Assembly (NCBI GenBank): GCA_039621445.1
Contig: CP154956.1
Coordinates: 78,302,474 to 78,366,473 of the forward strand
DNA from: Euglena gracilis
Taxonomy: Eukaryota; Euglenida; Euglenophyceae; Euglenales
Length of the DNA stretch: 64,000 nucleotides
Direction: 5' to 3'
The notes below the pieces were generated by a model. That model did no database searches and had not been told where the DNA came from. It saw only the letters and a program-made list of their open reading frames with translations. Positions within the stretch are counted from its first letter, which is position 1. Every line of letters begins with the position of its first letter. Below are positions 45,934 to 57,298 of this stretch, in pieces. A program made the translations under genes and the position numbers.

Positions 45934-46104
45934 GGCATTGAGGAGCTTACCACGGCTTGTACCGAGCTGGACTCTCTCATCAAGTCAGGGCTTTCCATTT
46001 CGGCTGCCGCCAGCACCTTGACCAACACTTATTCCGCGAAGGGTGCAACAGCCCCTGTTCAGGCCAAGGTTTTGCTGAGCAAAAGCAAACCAGACGATGC
46101 ATGA
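45934..46104 (+). CDS. YPSS-repeat protein, terminal exon
   Basis: Acceptor CCAACACACGCAG, phase 0; the frame reads GIEELTTACTELDSLIKSGL, SISAAASTLTNTYSAKGATA and PVQAKVLLSKSKPDDA, then TGA at 46,102-46,104. This C-terminal part looks alpha-helical and lacks the YPSS module. The whole protein would be roughly 285 residues, without obvious targeting or catalytic motifs. Function unknown; a structural or surface-coat role is only a guess from the repeats. Confidence 0.75.
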   Translation, partial: GIEELTTACTELDSLIKSGLSISAAASTLTNTYSAKGATAPVQAKVLLSKSKPDDA

Positions 46105-47033
46105 TGGATGACCCCGCCATTTACAGCTGGCGCCCTCTATTCTTGGAACGGATTAACTAATTGACATAGTTTATGAAAAATTTAGACACTGAACGTTTGA
46201 CAGAGTTTTATGAATTTTTTGATATGGTTTTTGGAACAAAATGACATTTCATTAGAAGTTTTTTGACATAATTCACAAAACAGCCCTAGTACATGGAAAG
46301 GCATATTAATGTGTCAAATTTTGTGCCTTTTTTACATAAAGATCTGACAAAGTATTTCACGAATGTTGTGAAAGTTTTCAAATCATTTTGAAAATATTTC
46401 AAAAATTCTGTCAAACAGCTCCAACAATCTGTTCTCTGGAGTTTCATTTTAAATGTCAATCTGTTCCAACAACAGGGGCGTTAGCTGTAATCCTCCTCCT
46501 ACAAGGTTTCATGGAGATTGAACAAGGAATGCAGTTTATATCAGGACTCAGGTGTTGCCAAAGTAAAAGGGAAAGTCTTTAGACCAGCAAATCATCCAGT
46601 CTTTGCATCTTGGTCAGGTCAGAGGGGAGGGGAGTTCCCTGGTTGGAAATCCCCCCGGCTCAGAGGTTTAGGTGCTTCAGCCCCCCCCCCCCTGATCGGA
46701 GAGGGGGCAAAGGCCCCCCCACAAGGGCGCTGTGCTTTGGCGGGGGCCCGACCTAAACAATTTTCTGTTGAAATCACCCTGGCTCCAAATTTGCGACCAA
46801 CCCCAAAACCTGACCCCGGTTCAAAAAAAATGCCTCCCCCAACCTCCACATGCTTTTCTTTTTGGCAGCATTTTTAATGGGATTTCTTTGTTTTCCCAAG
46901 GATCTAAAAATCTTTGGAGGGATATTGTTTGTTTCTCTGTGATTTTCCAGTTGTCTTTCCCTCAAAGTTAGCCCCGGGGGTGGTAGTCTGTTCTCTGTGC
47001 CGAACCTTGGCGTAGTCCACCGAGGCTCCTCAG
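46105..47033. other. Intergenic, AT-rich
   Basis: AT-rich 3' flank of the YPSS-repeat gene, then C/G tracts near 46,650-46,720. No gene seen. Confidence 0.6.
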
Positions 47034-47093
47034 GTGCTGCCGGAGCAGCAGCGCACGGAGTGCAGCTGGCTTCAACCCCCTCAAGAAACATTG
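47034..47093 (+). CDS. Possible small exon, VLPEQQRTECSW
   Basis: After CTCCTCAG the frame reads VLPEQQRTECSWLQPPQETL with G/C third positions at first, and a GT follows (ATTG^GTGACC). It may be the first seen exon of the W/Q/P-rich gene whose other exons follow, but linkage is inferred only from proximity and composition. Confidence 0.3.
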
Positions 47094-48859
47094 GTGACCC
47101 CCAGTGAACGGCCGATGGGTGATCATCATCGGCTTTTTGCTAAGTCTTTGCAGTGCCCCTGGGGGAGGGGGGGGGGCTCGACTGTAGCTGACCCAAATTC
47201 GAGTCCCAGTGGACCCTGAGGGGGGGTCTGCTGTCAGGGCCAGTGGACATTTTTTTCCAGTGAAGCCATTTTGTTAGCCACCAGAAATAAGGGACCAGCT
47301 GGACCTTGGACCTCCCCCCTCCTGGAGGGGGAGGCCCAAAGGGTCCCCACCAAATGGGAAAGATTTTTGAAAGGTGAAAATGAGGTTTTTGATGTGCCTT
47401 TTTTGGCAGATTTTGTTCCAAAAAAGGATCCCAGGAACTTGCCCAAAATTGCCATTTTCGGCAAGTTTTGGGGATCCAAAATGACCCCCTTTAAGCAAAA
47501 ACGTGATCACCATGCTTGAAACACCCATGTCTATTAGGTACAGGTTCGAGATTTAGTCAAGTTTCTCCTCCAAAGGGGGCTGGTCATTTTGGCATTTTGG
47601 TCGAAATACTGAGGGAGTTTCTGTAAAGAGAAGGTTTTCATTGCAGACAACGGACCATATCAACCCAAAGCACCCGGGGGAGGTGGGTGAGAGCACAGCT
47701 GATTTTATTTTAGCCTGTCCCAGCCGAAGCGGGACCCGGGGGGGGGGGGATGCTGTTATCCCAAGCACCCTTTTTGCTGGATCCAGTCGAAAAATGTCGG
47801 CGCAAAACTCCAATTTTGGTGGGTTTCCGGGGGGTTTTGGGTTGTGTTTTGCAGGGCTGATGCTGGATGTTTATGTGCCCAATTTCGTTGGAACCAATTT
47901 TATCTCTGCCCAATCCCCTCTCATAACCCCTGTGGTGAACAAAATTGGGCGATCCGCGAAATGCCCAAAAAAATTGGGCTTCTTCTTTATTAAAAAGGAA
48001 TAGAACCATTTGGGTATCTCCACCAGAAGCAACAATAAAATAGTATTTCAATGTGAGAAAATTATTTGCTTCATTTTCAATAATTTCTCTGCATTTTTGA
48101 AGGCTATTTGTCCAATTTTGGCCAGCTCAGGTTCAGCCAGGGTCCAGCAGCCCGCCCTTCTGGTGGGGAGGGGCTTGCTAGCCTGCCCTAACCTAACAAC
48201 CCCCCATGGTCTTGGAAGAAATGTTTGGCTGAGACTGCGTGGGTGGGTGGTGGGTTAGGGATGTGAGGTCTTGGCCAAAGTCCAGACTGGAAATAATTTT
48301 TAAAACAGTTTTCGGGTGATTTTGAAGAAGTGCCTGGCCCTCGCTGGTGCATTAAGTTAATGTGCAACGATGTCTGTTTCGCAAATAATGAAACAGTGCA
48401 AATTTGGAAGCATGGGGAAAGACTGAAAAGAAAAGTGAAAAGTGCTGGAGAAATCTCAATTGAAAGATGTGTTTGCTCATCGTCAGGTACCAGGGAATCT
48501 TTCAAATCACAAACCAGCACAATTTTGGGGATTTTCCAAAGCCACAAATCATCACACCAAATGTTGATCAAATGACCCAAACAACCGCAAACAAGTATGA
48601 GTGAGATTCTCTGTTATTTGTGCACGTGTTTAGAGGATTTTCTTTTTAGTATTAAGTTTCCCATTGCCGTAAATTCTTATTGTTCAGAATTACTCTATGT
48701 GGCATAAAGTTTGCTTTGTTGATTTTGAGCTTCCCATGTTTTTGATCCAGTGTTCATGAATTATGAATGCTTTTTGGATGCATATTTCTCCCTAAGTCGG
48801 ACCCCGAGGGGAGGAGGGTATTATTTGGGGGGAGGGTTTCCCCGCACCCCTTGCACCAG

Positions 48860-48987
48860 CTGGCCTCTATGCCCAATGGGCCCAGCACGCTCCGCCAGTT
48901 GAGGCTTGGGCCCAGGGCGGAGCCTTCCCCGTCGCCCCCCAGCCCTCTGCAGACGCATGGGCAGAGCAGCCTCCGCCGAGGGAGTGA
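48860..48987 (+). CDS. W/Q/P/A-rich exon
   Basis: Acceptor CTTGCACCAG; the frame reads GLYAQWAQHAPPVEAWAQGG, then AFPVAPQPSADAWAEQPPPR and a TGA at 48,985 unless spliced before it. The recurring Q-W-A and D-A-W-A words match the style of 50,233-50,460 (DQWAAQAP, SQWVPQAP) and 53,110 (ADAWASQPEQQW), so these are probably exons of one low-complexity protein. No domain recognised. Confidence 0.45.
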
Positions 48988-49410
48988 CTTGGAAGTGCAG
49001 CCAGCGCCAGATTTGGTTCAGGCTTGTGCCAGGGGGGGCGGGCAACTTGCATAATTTGCATTTTTTTTTGCATAATCAGGTTTTTCTAAAATTTGCATTT
49101 TTGCATAAAATTTTTTGCCCTGGAAAAAATTTATGCAAAAAAAATGACCTTTGTGCTGCATTCCTAGCATCAGGTATGCTCTCCATTTTCGTAAACGTCT
49201 TAAATGTCCGCTTTATTGATGTTCAAGGTGACGTGGAGGGACGATTGGCTTAGACTGAACGTGCTGAACCTGCAGGTGCCATTCATGTTGATTTTCAAAG
49301 CTTCAGTGCTTGCCATTGTCTTCCAGGATTCTTTGTGAATCATTGACAGGTACACCGGCATTGCCACATGTTTACGGATTTTAGGCAGCAAAGCTCTGTT
49401 GTATTCCAGC

Positions 49411-49765
49411 CAGACAATTGCTTAAGCACTGTCCCACCCCCCCCCCCCGGGGGGTGGGTGACTGGTTTTTTCAGAGTGACTGACTGGTTTTGGGCCCGGA
49501 CCCCCTCCCCCCCCCCTGGGGGGGTCGGCCAGGAGTGGGCAAAAGTGGCTTGAGTGACCCCGGCGCCGAAGGCGCCGGAAAATTTTTTTTGGCCTAAAAT
49601 GGCCTAAAGTGACTGGAAAGTGGCCGTTTTTCTGAGTGCCGACCCCCCCCCCCCCGGGGGGGTAGTGACTGGCTGGTTTTTTGAAAATGAGTGACTGACT
49701 GGTTTTTAAAAAAGTGGAGTGACCCCCCCTCCCCCCCCCCCCGGGGGTCGGTAAGCAATTGTATG
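49411..49765. mobile_element. hAT-like short element, family A, copy 2
   Basis: Same ends as copy 1 (CAGACAATTGCTTA / TAAGCAATTGTATG); flanked by ATTCCAGC (49,403-49,410; 49,766-49,773). 355 bases with the hairpin GGCGCCGAAGGCGCCGG. Differences from copy 1 are mostly lengths of C/G and A/T runs. Confidence 0.93.
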
Positions 49766-50232
49766 ATTCCAGCCTTTTCTCAGGGGTTTATGCAAGTTGC
49801 ATTTTTGTTGCATTTTTTTGCATTTTTTTGATTTGCATAATTTGAAGGGCCAAGTTGCATTTCCCCCCCCTGCTTGTGCTTAGTCAGGTGCCTACCCCAC
49901 AGGGGGGGGGTGCTAGGGGCAGGCACCCTATAGCACCCCATCAGACCCCCCGGGGGGTAGGGTTTGGGGGGGTGCCTGTCCACAGCAGGCACCCCCCTCC
50001 GACCCCTGCGCCTTCGGCGCCGGGGGCCCGGAAAAGGCCGTCTGAACATCTTCCCAATTTCAAAGCTAATCCATTGTGTAATTGTCATATTGTGATGTGA
50101 TGTCCTGTCAGATTATGCCGAATTACATTGCATCACATGCCACAATGCCCATATCAACACGTCAACAATGCCCATTTGTGCAATGTGCTGCCACGGCGCA
50201 TCATGTCACCGACATGCTCATATCCTGGAAAG

Positions 50233-50460
50233 TCACCCCTGCTGCCAACTCAGTGGACCCCGCAGCCCCCTGCCCCTGTGGTGGCCCAGCCATTGCAGCC
50301 ATTGGTGGACCAGTCGCTTGTGGACCAGTGGGCTGCCCAGGCCCCCGCCCAAGTGCCCTCACAGTGGGTACCCCAGGCACCAGCAGCACCAGCTGCGCAG
50401 GAGAATTTCCGCAGCAGTGGGGCGAATATCCTTGAGTTCATTTACATCAGACAGTTGTGA
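50233..50460 (+). CDS. W/Q/P/A-rich exon with possible stop
   Basis: After ATCCTGGAAAG the frame reads SPLLPTQWTPQPPAPVVAQP, then DQSLVDQWAAQAPAQVPSQW, QAPAAPAAQENFRSSGANIL and EFIYIRQL, ending TGA at 50,458-50,460. Most third positions are G or C until NIL. The low-complexity Q/P/A/W composition matches 48,860-48,987. It may be the C-terminus or may be spliced on to 53.1 kb before the stop. Confidence 0.45.
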   Translation, partial: SPLLPTQWTPQPPAPVVAQPLQPLVDQSLVDQWAAQAPAQVPSQWVPQAPAAPAAQENFRSSGANILEFIYIRQL

Positions 50461-50761
50461 TATTTTCTTTCGACATTTTTTTTGCTGGCTGAGTGTTTTT
50501 TTTGGTCAGAAAAGATCTGACTCAAAAAAGTTCGAACCACCTTTCCTTTTGTGCTCGAAGCCTTTGTCAACTCAAAAAAAATTCGTGTTACAAGAAAATG
50601 TCGTTGACATGTGGGGTCAATGGCACGCTGTGTCTACAACAAGGGGGGGGGAGGTGCCATCGTTGTCATGGTCGTGACCAGTATTATTCTTGGATATTTT
50701 GTTAAAGAAATGGAACTTCATAAAAAAAGACCAAAAAAGGTAACCAGCAAGAAATTTAGAT

Positions 50762-50943
50762 CAGGGTTCTTTTTAAGACCAAGGGGGGCCACCCACCCAC
50801 CCATCCCCAGGGGACCCACTCCCCCCACCCCCGAAAATGGCCAAAAATTGCCGAAAATGCTAAAAATGGCACTTTTTCAAACATTTCCGGCGCCGAAAAG
50901 TATAACCCCCTCCCCCAGGGTCCAAGACTAAAAAAACCCCCTA
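50762..50943. mobile_element. hAT-like element, CAGGG...AAGACC family, copy 2
   Basis: Starts CAGGGTTCTTTTTAAGACC, ends AGACTAAAAAAACCCCCTA (last base changed); flanked by ATTTAGAT (50,754-50,761; 50,944-50,951). The core CGGCGCCGAAAAGTATAACC matches the element at 30,077. Confidence 0.82.
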
Positions 50944-51089
50944 ATTTAGATACAGAAAAAATTTAGATACAGAAAATATGTCGATTGTTAGCCAAATAAC
51001 AACTTACATTGGCCACAGTTTCTAACGAAAATCAGCCAAGACATTTTAAAATTGTGTCAATCTTCCTCCCAGCCATGGCTCCGAATGTT

Positions 51090-51275
51090 TCCCTATGAAT
51101 TTGGTGAGGTGTCGCAGTATGTGAAGTCCAATGGTACAATTGTGGAGAACAATTGTTTCTGGCGTGCTCTGTTTTTTTTTTAATGGTACCATGCTGTCAA
51201 CACAGCGTGTTGTCGCCCCATGTGAATGGAATTTTCCTGGAACACTGGCGTGCCAACGACAAGGGGGGGAGGTAT
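51090..51275. repeat. Dispersed repeat, copy 2 (partner at 34.3 kb)
   Basis: It shares GTCCAATGGTACAATTGTGG, ATGGTACCATGCTGTCAACAC-like and CCTGGAACACTGGCGTGCCA words, in order, with 34,305-34,495. Confidence 0.7.
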
Positions 51276-52573
51276 GATAATTTTGGTATTTATCATTATA
51301 TTATATTTTTTCAGTTCCAATACAATTTGGTCCTAAGTCAATGATTTCATGGAAGAGCAGGCTGAATTTTGAGGCATGGTGGGGGTTGTGTTTGCCTTGT
51401 TGGTTTTTTTCCAAAAAGAGCGAAAAAGTTGCGTCCGGCCCCTTTTCGTTTTTTAAGCATATTGCACTTTTTTTTGATGTTTTGGTGTTTTCCAGATGAA
51501 AAAATGTTCAAAAATCTCAAAAATGAAAATTTCTGCATTTATTTTCAAAGAAAAGTCAGGTATTTTTTTCAATAATTTTGGCCTGGCATCCCGCCCTTTG
51601 ACCGTCCACGGAACCGAAAAATTTCTGTGCCCCTCACCGTGTCGACGTAGGGGGCGACCCCCCCCCCCATCCGTGTTGGGAGGGGGGTCCGGACCCCCCC
51701 CCTCAGGGCTTCCCATTACCAGCCAAACATCCAAACATGGGAGGGTTAAAAAGAATTGTAGAAAGAACTTCAGCCCTGTCAGATGCTGGTTTTTTCATGC
51801 TGGAACTCCTCCTGAAGATGGTCAGTGGCCACAGGTGAATGCAACCCAATGAGCAGGAGAGCACCAGAAGAACCTGCTTGGACCTGAAACGGAAGGCATG
51901 CGAGTTTCGGCCAGTTTTTCTTGCGTTTCACAAGGGAACCCAGGTGCTTTTGTGTTATTTTGTCAAATTTTTCAAAATTTGACGAAATTTGGCAATTTCT
52001 GGGCTTTCTTTAGGTTGTCCCCAAGTTCTGCTGGGAAAACATTTCGACTCACAAAAATTCCGCATTGGACCAGATTTTTTCCTGGGACCAAAGTTTTCGG
52101 CAATTTTTTGCCTTTTTCGGATTTTCACCCAAGAAATTCCATATTTCCAGAACCAGCATGTTCCTAAAATTACAAAAACATGTTTTTGGACCTTTTTGTT
52201 TGGAAAAAAAAAGCGAATACCAGCTCAAAATTTGTGCCCATGTGCAAAATGACCAAATTTGTGAAATTTTTCTAAGTCCTCTCCAACAGAAATGTGTGTG
52301 ATCCCGATATTTTTTTTCCACAATTTTTCCGACATTGTCCGAGCCCAGCCTCCGGGGAGTCCTGCATGTGGTAGATGTGTAGGATACGGTAATGGTAAGC
52401 CAATGGCTTTAGGTCCGATCCGATAAAAAACATTCCCAAAAACACCACCAAAACCCCCGCCGGGGTCCCAAAGCAATTGCAGGCTTCGCAGGTGGGAGGG
52501 GGGGGGTGCAGCTCAAAGACTGCAAAATATAGGCTGGCTGGTTAAAAAAAAACTGCTGCATGACATGCCCACA

Positions 52574-52710
52574 TGGGGTCAGGGTTCGATATAAGGAGGG
52601 CGTACATGGTTTAGGTGGGGGGGTGTCCCCCCACCCCCCCCCCTCCTGGCCTGCAGGGGGGGGTCCGGGCCCCCCTCACCTGCCAGGGGGGGTCCGGACC
52701 GACCAGGGAT
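52574..52710. repeat. TATAAGGAGGGCGTACATGG repeat, copy 2
   Basis: Direct match to 39,281-39,440, followed at 52,812 by CCGGCGCGCAGCGCCGG. Confidence 0.75.
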
Positions 52711-53109
52711 GGATGGGAAGCCCTTCGGTATTGAGGTAGGTGGTAGGGGGGGGGGGTCCGGACCCCCTGGCACCCCTTGACAGGTGCCAAAAATGGCAGA
52801 AAATTTTCTTCCGGCGCGCAGCGCCGGAAAATGAGCAATAAACACCCCTTTTGCTGACTTTTGGCCATATTGCCCATTTTCTGATGTGTTGGTGTTTTCC
52901 CCCAAAAAACATGTTCAAAAAAATCCCCTTGTGTCCATGACACATTCCCGTGTCCACATTGTCGTGTCTTGGACGGGGGGAGGTTAGGTTACGAGTAATT
53001 ATTCCGAAGAGGGTTGATTTGTGTTTCATGGCTGTTTGACTGAAGCGCAATGAATGCTGCAAGCTAGTTGTCATTTTTTCAAAGGGAATTCTTGTCGTGG
53101 TGATGAAAG

Positions 53110-53244
53110 AGGGCAAAACCCTTTTCGCTGTGCTCCCCTGCTGCTGGGTGGGTGCCGATGCATGGGCCTCGCAACCGGAACAGCAATGGATCGCTTTCAG
53201 GGATCAGCTGACGTGGGGGGACTGCCTCCGAGAAGGAGCCTCGG
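53110..53244 (+). CDS. Possible W/Q-rich exon, ADAWASQPEQQW
   Basis: The frame reads LPCCWVGADAWASQPEQQWI, then AFRDQLTWGDCLREGAS, with a GT at TCGG^GTTTCC. The ADAWA word is shared with 48,860-48,987. Borders are uncertain and the opposite strand is also open, so confidence is limited. Confidence 0.35.
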
Positions 53245-53819
53245 GTTTCCATTTCAGAATGAGGCTTCGTTCTGCTCAGCTTGTCCTCATCAGAAAAAAA
53301 GCTCCACCCCCAGTTTTTTTCCCTCAGTTTTGTTGGAATGGAATGACCCAATGACAATTGTATGTCGTTTGAACCACGGCATCAACGCAGTCAATCACAA
53401 TGAGAAGATCTTTGATGTACACGTCAGGGGGGTGCCTGCCTGGGCAGGTACTGAAAGGCACCCAGACCCAATCCCTGGGGGGACGTATGGGCCATAGCCA
53501 AAAGTGCCTGGGCAGGCATTTTCAGCGCCGAAGGTGCCGGAACCCAAAAAAAGCCCACGTTTGGGCACTTTTTGGCCCATGACCAGGCACTCCAAGCCGC
53601 TCCAGGGTTGGTCAAATTCAGCCTGATACACGTTTTTTTTTAAGTCTTAAACTACTGAGCACCTCCCGGAGTGGGGGGTCCCAGTTGGTGAACGACCTGG
53701 GAGACGCACCCCCTGGCATTCAACAAGAGGGTCAAATCTAAGCTTTGCTTTCTCTATCCCCACAGGAAGTGGCCCGAACAGAAGTGTGAGAAATTGACTC
53801 CAGGTGATAGGGTTTGGTT

Positions 53820-53885
53820 TTGGGTTATATAATAGGAATAGGGTCAGGGTTAGGGATAGGAATAGGGCCAGGGTTAGGATTTAGG
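53820..53885. repeat. Degenerate telomere-like TAGGG words
   Basis: AATAGGG, CAGGGTTAGGG and GGGCCAGGGTTAGG follow one another, resembling decayed TTAGGG repeats. Confidence 0.5.
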
Positions 53886-54227
53886 CCGTTTGGCCCACAT
53901 CATGCCCAAACCAAAGCCAAATTTAGGCCCAATTTGACCAATTTGTGCTAACCTGAGTGGTTGGGAAGCGGTTTTAACCTTTTTTCGTTGCACCCCAGCA
54001 GGACCCACCAGAAGAGATCGGGGTTTGGGTGTGTGGTTGGCATGGGAGAATGGCAAGAGAATAGATTTTGTCCACAGGCGAGTGAAAAACATGGCTGATC
54101 AACACAGGAAAGCAAGAGAACCAAGCAAAACCTGATTTGTTGTTTTTTCTTTGTTGATGTGAGATTCAAGTGATAGGTGTGCCCCCCCCCCCCCTCGAGG
54201 GTTGGGGCAGGGATTCCCTCTGATTCG

Positions 54228-54325
54228 TGGCACGAATAATCACGAATAATCACGAATCACCACGAATATCGGATTTTTCGAAAATCACGAATAATCACGA
54301 ATATCACGAATAACCACGAATGAGA
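54228..54325. repeat. AATCACGAAT decamer array, copy 1
   Basis: Tandem AATCACGAAT units with CACCACGAATATCGG variants. A second array is at 55,199-55,250; the pair encloses about 0.9 kb that contains the MSSSDSDD ORF. Confidence 0.8.
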
Positions 54326-54405
54326 TTTTTTTTCCTGGGAATTTTTTTTCTTCACAAATGTAGTCATTCAGCATTTGGAACTGTGTTTTATTTGTTCTTT
54401 AGAAA

Positions 54406-54570
54406 ATGTCTTCTTCGGATTCTGACGATGAGGTTGAGGACTGCTTCACTGTTGCCCAACAACACTGGCCACAGGCGACTTTGCTTTCTGCTTTTGTGAT
54501 GGATCATGTTTTCAGCCAAAAAGGGGTTTGCTTGGACAAACAAAAACGTTCATACAATGATGATGCATAG
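54406..54570 (+). CDS. Short ORF or first exon, MSSSDSDDEVEDCF
   Basis: Three bases after a good acceptor (TTTATTTGTTCTTTAG) an ATG opens MSSSDSDDEVEDCFTVAQQH, then WPQATLLSAFVMDHVFSQ..., ending TAG at 54,568. The acidic-serine start is typical of real N-termini. As with the 31.66-kb gene, an acceptor sits directly before the ATG. A GT at GCTTTT^GTGATG could splice in phase 0 to the exon at 56,167. Function unknown. Confidence 0.5.
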   Translation: MSSSDSDDEVEDCFTVAQQHWPQATLLSAFVMDHVFSQKGVCLDKQKRSYNDDA

Positions 54571-55198
54571 GTACAACGTTGGCAACTTTGTGTACCCCCC
54601 CCCCCTTATCCAACGACCGGGCTTATCTGACGACCCTCCCCCGGTCAGAGATGATCTTTTTGTATACATACGATGTTGGTTCGGCCAAAATTTTGGCAGT
54701 ATTGTTAAAAATATTGTTAAAATTTGGCCAAAAACAGTCAAAAATGACCAAAATGGCCTAAAAATGGCCAAAGGTGGCCCAAAATGGCCAAAAGCCAAAG
54801 AAAAAGGCAAAAAGGGCAAAAATGGCTCCATCCACCCAAAACGTCAAAAAGTGTGTTTTTCGACTTTTGAATTTTGGACCCCCGTTCAAATCCCTGTCGC
54901 CCTTCGCCGGCCCTTGGGGGGGAGGGGGTGGACCCCAAGTCGGAGGAAAATTGACCGAAGATGGGGGTATATAGCCATTTTTGGTGACTTTTGACAATTC
55001 AAGGATGCCAGAAATCACTTTTTTCCCCCGAAGGCAACCCGTTTTTTGCAAAATATGGCCACTTTTTTGGTAATTTTTCCCGATGGGTTTTTCATTGAAT
55101 GTGTCGGGACAGGAATTTTTTTTTTGCTTAAGGACCGCCCTGATTTCTGCCGGCATCCCAGCAGTCCATCATTTAGCTGAAAACCGGGCGGATTTTTG

Positions 55199-55250
55199 GA
55201 ACCACGAATAATCACGAATAATCACGAATAATCACGAATAATCACGAATC
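55199..55250. repeat. AATCACGAAT decamer array, copy 2
   Basis: About five tandem AATCACGAAT-type units. Confidence 0.8.
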
Positions 55251-56166
55251 AGAAATGGCGGTCCCCACCACGAATGGGAGGGAAACCCTGGTTGGGGCCA
55301 CTGTTCCGCCCGGGTAGGTGCATCCAGGAAAAGTCTGACCCGTCCGGGATCAATTTCCCCACAAGTTTTCCTGCAATTTTGGATGGGTTTTTGGGTGGGT
55401 CGGTGATCGGATTCATTGGGGGGGAGTTGCATGTGGATCCATTTTCAAAAAACAAAATGCGGATAATGGAGAATTGACCCCCTCCTTTGCATTAACGCTT
55501 CTTGTCTGTTTATGGCGGGCGCTAACTTCGCTTCTGGCCCAGTTTGACCCCCCCCCCCGAAGTCAGCAAATGAATCTGTGGCGGCGATCAGCGTTAGGAG
55601 CGGCGTTTGACCCGGCTGCTCTTTGGACCCGCCGGCCGCGCCCAGCGTCCCTGCCCCGGCGCAAGCGTTCTCCATCCAGAAGGCTGCCCCGCAGGTTGCG
55701 CCAGGGGGTGTTTCTGCAAGGATGAAGCCTGCGAGATGTTGGAGCGAGGCATTCCGTTCAGGCAATGGTGCTGATGCCATTTGAGCCTGTTGGTTAAAGA
55801 GAAAAGGGGGATTGAAAGAGGGGCGAAGTTCTGCACCCTCCCCACCCCCCGGGGCCTGCCGGACACCCTGTGTCAAGAGAGAAATTTTAGCCCCCAAAAC
55901 CACCCGACGGCATTTTTTGCCGTTTTGGGGGGTCAAAAATTTTCAGCCTGGTGCTTTGCACCGGGCCAAAAACCAGTCACCCAGACTGGGAGGTGGGGAG
56001 GTGCCCCCCCCCCCCCTGGTCAACCCACCCCACCCCTCGCCGTTTCGAGGTGGGATGGGGGCTTTACCTCCCCCCCAAGGCCTCTCATGCGCCCCTGCCC
56101 CCATCAAGCCCTTGGGCGTCCAAATGGCCTTCCACTCGCAACGCAGCACCCCCCGCCCCAGCCCAG

Positions 56167-56333
56167 GTGCCCCTCCCCCCCATGGACACCCCGGACGAGG
56201 AGCCCCCCGCCGTCCCCGCTGCCCCCGCCGTTGTGGCCGCCCCGGCCGCCGTGCCGGAGGCGCCGGCTGCCGTGCCGCAGCCCGCCGCCGCCCCCGCGCC
56301 CGCGGCGGCGCCGGAGGAGCGCCCCAGCACACG
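56167..56333 (+). CDS. Pro/Ala-rich exon
   Basis: Borders CCCCAGCCCAG and GCACACG^GTGTGC are canonical. The frame reads VPLPPMDTPDEEPPAVPAAP, then repeated AAPAAVPEAPAAVPQPAAAP and APEERPS. Third positions are nearly all C or G. Either an internal exon or, with the internal ATG, a first exon. It could follow the MSSSDSDD exon in phase 0. The composition suggests a disordered linker; no domain. Confidence 0.45.
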
Positions 56334-57298
56334 GTGTGCGCAAACCGGGGGCAACCATTCCGCAACAGCGGGGCTGAGGGTCGTGGATGCATTGATTAAT
56401 TTATTGGCGAGGGGTGGACCTTTCGTGCAAGCGGACAACGGCACTTCTCCGAGGAAAATCACCACCTCCAGGCATTTTTCTCCAGCTTGGCTCCAATTTT
56501 TTGAAGTACAATTTATGTTACATAGGTGCCGGTTTCACCCATTTTCCAATTGAATTCATTCAGGAAAAGTGTGGTTTATTTCTTTGTTTTATTCGTGAGC
56601 AATGGTTCCTCAGACCACAAAGAATGTTTGCCTTTTTCGAAGTCTGTGATGTCTGAGGAGAGCATATCCAGAGCATTTGCGCTCTTGGGTTTGGAATCAA
56701 AGAGCATTGGTTCATATGAGGTTCAATCTCTCGCCTGTTTTTCTGAAATCCCTCCAATTTTTTTCAAGTTTTTTTGCGAAAGCATCCCATAGGTTTTTTG
56801 GCCAAGTCAATTTTTTTTCCGGGCTGAATTCGCCCAAAACGACCTTTGAGCGAATTCAATCTGAAAGAATTGTAGGAAGCCTCATTTATCCCAACCCCCG
56901 GAGTAACAGCCGTGTGGGGGTTTGAGTGAGTGGTTAGCATAGTCTCTGGACGCTACAGTGGGGGACGGTCCTCCTGGTCAGAGGCTGGGCCCAAAAGGTT
57001 TTTGAGGATTTTAAGCCCATTCAGGCTTTTTGGATGTCTGGGTTGGTGGTATATATCCTCAACACCTGCCCCCCCTCCCCCCCCCGCCGGGGTGACTGAC
57101 TGGTTTTCTGGCCAAGAACCCCCCTGGGGGGGGGTAGCCCTGAGAACGAAAAAGTGGCTGGCCTGGCGCTGTGGCGCCAAAGGCGCCGGAAATTTTTGGA
57201 ATTTTTTGAGATTTTTTGGCAATATTGCCAACATAAGCGCCCTAGTGGGAGTTTAACACAAGCCCCAAACCCAGGTGGGGGGGAATCGATATCACAAT

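Noticed and set aside
47100-47520. Another hAT-like element with TTTTTGCTAAG/CTTTAAGCAAAAA ends
   Set aside because: The ends and interior resemble the 43,849 element, but the flanking GTGATCA match does not line up as an exact 8-bp duplication, so it is not listed as a defined element.
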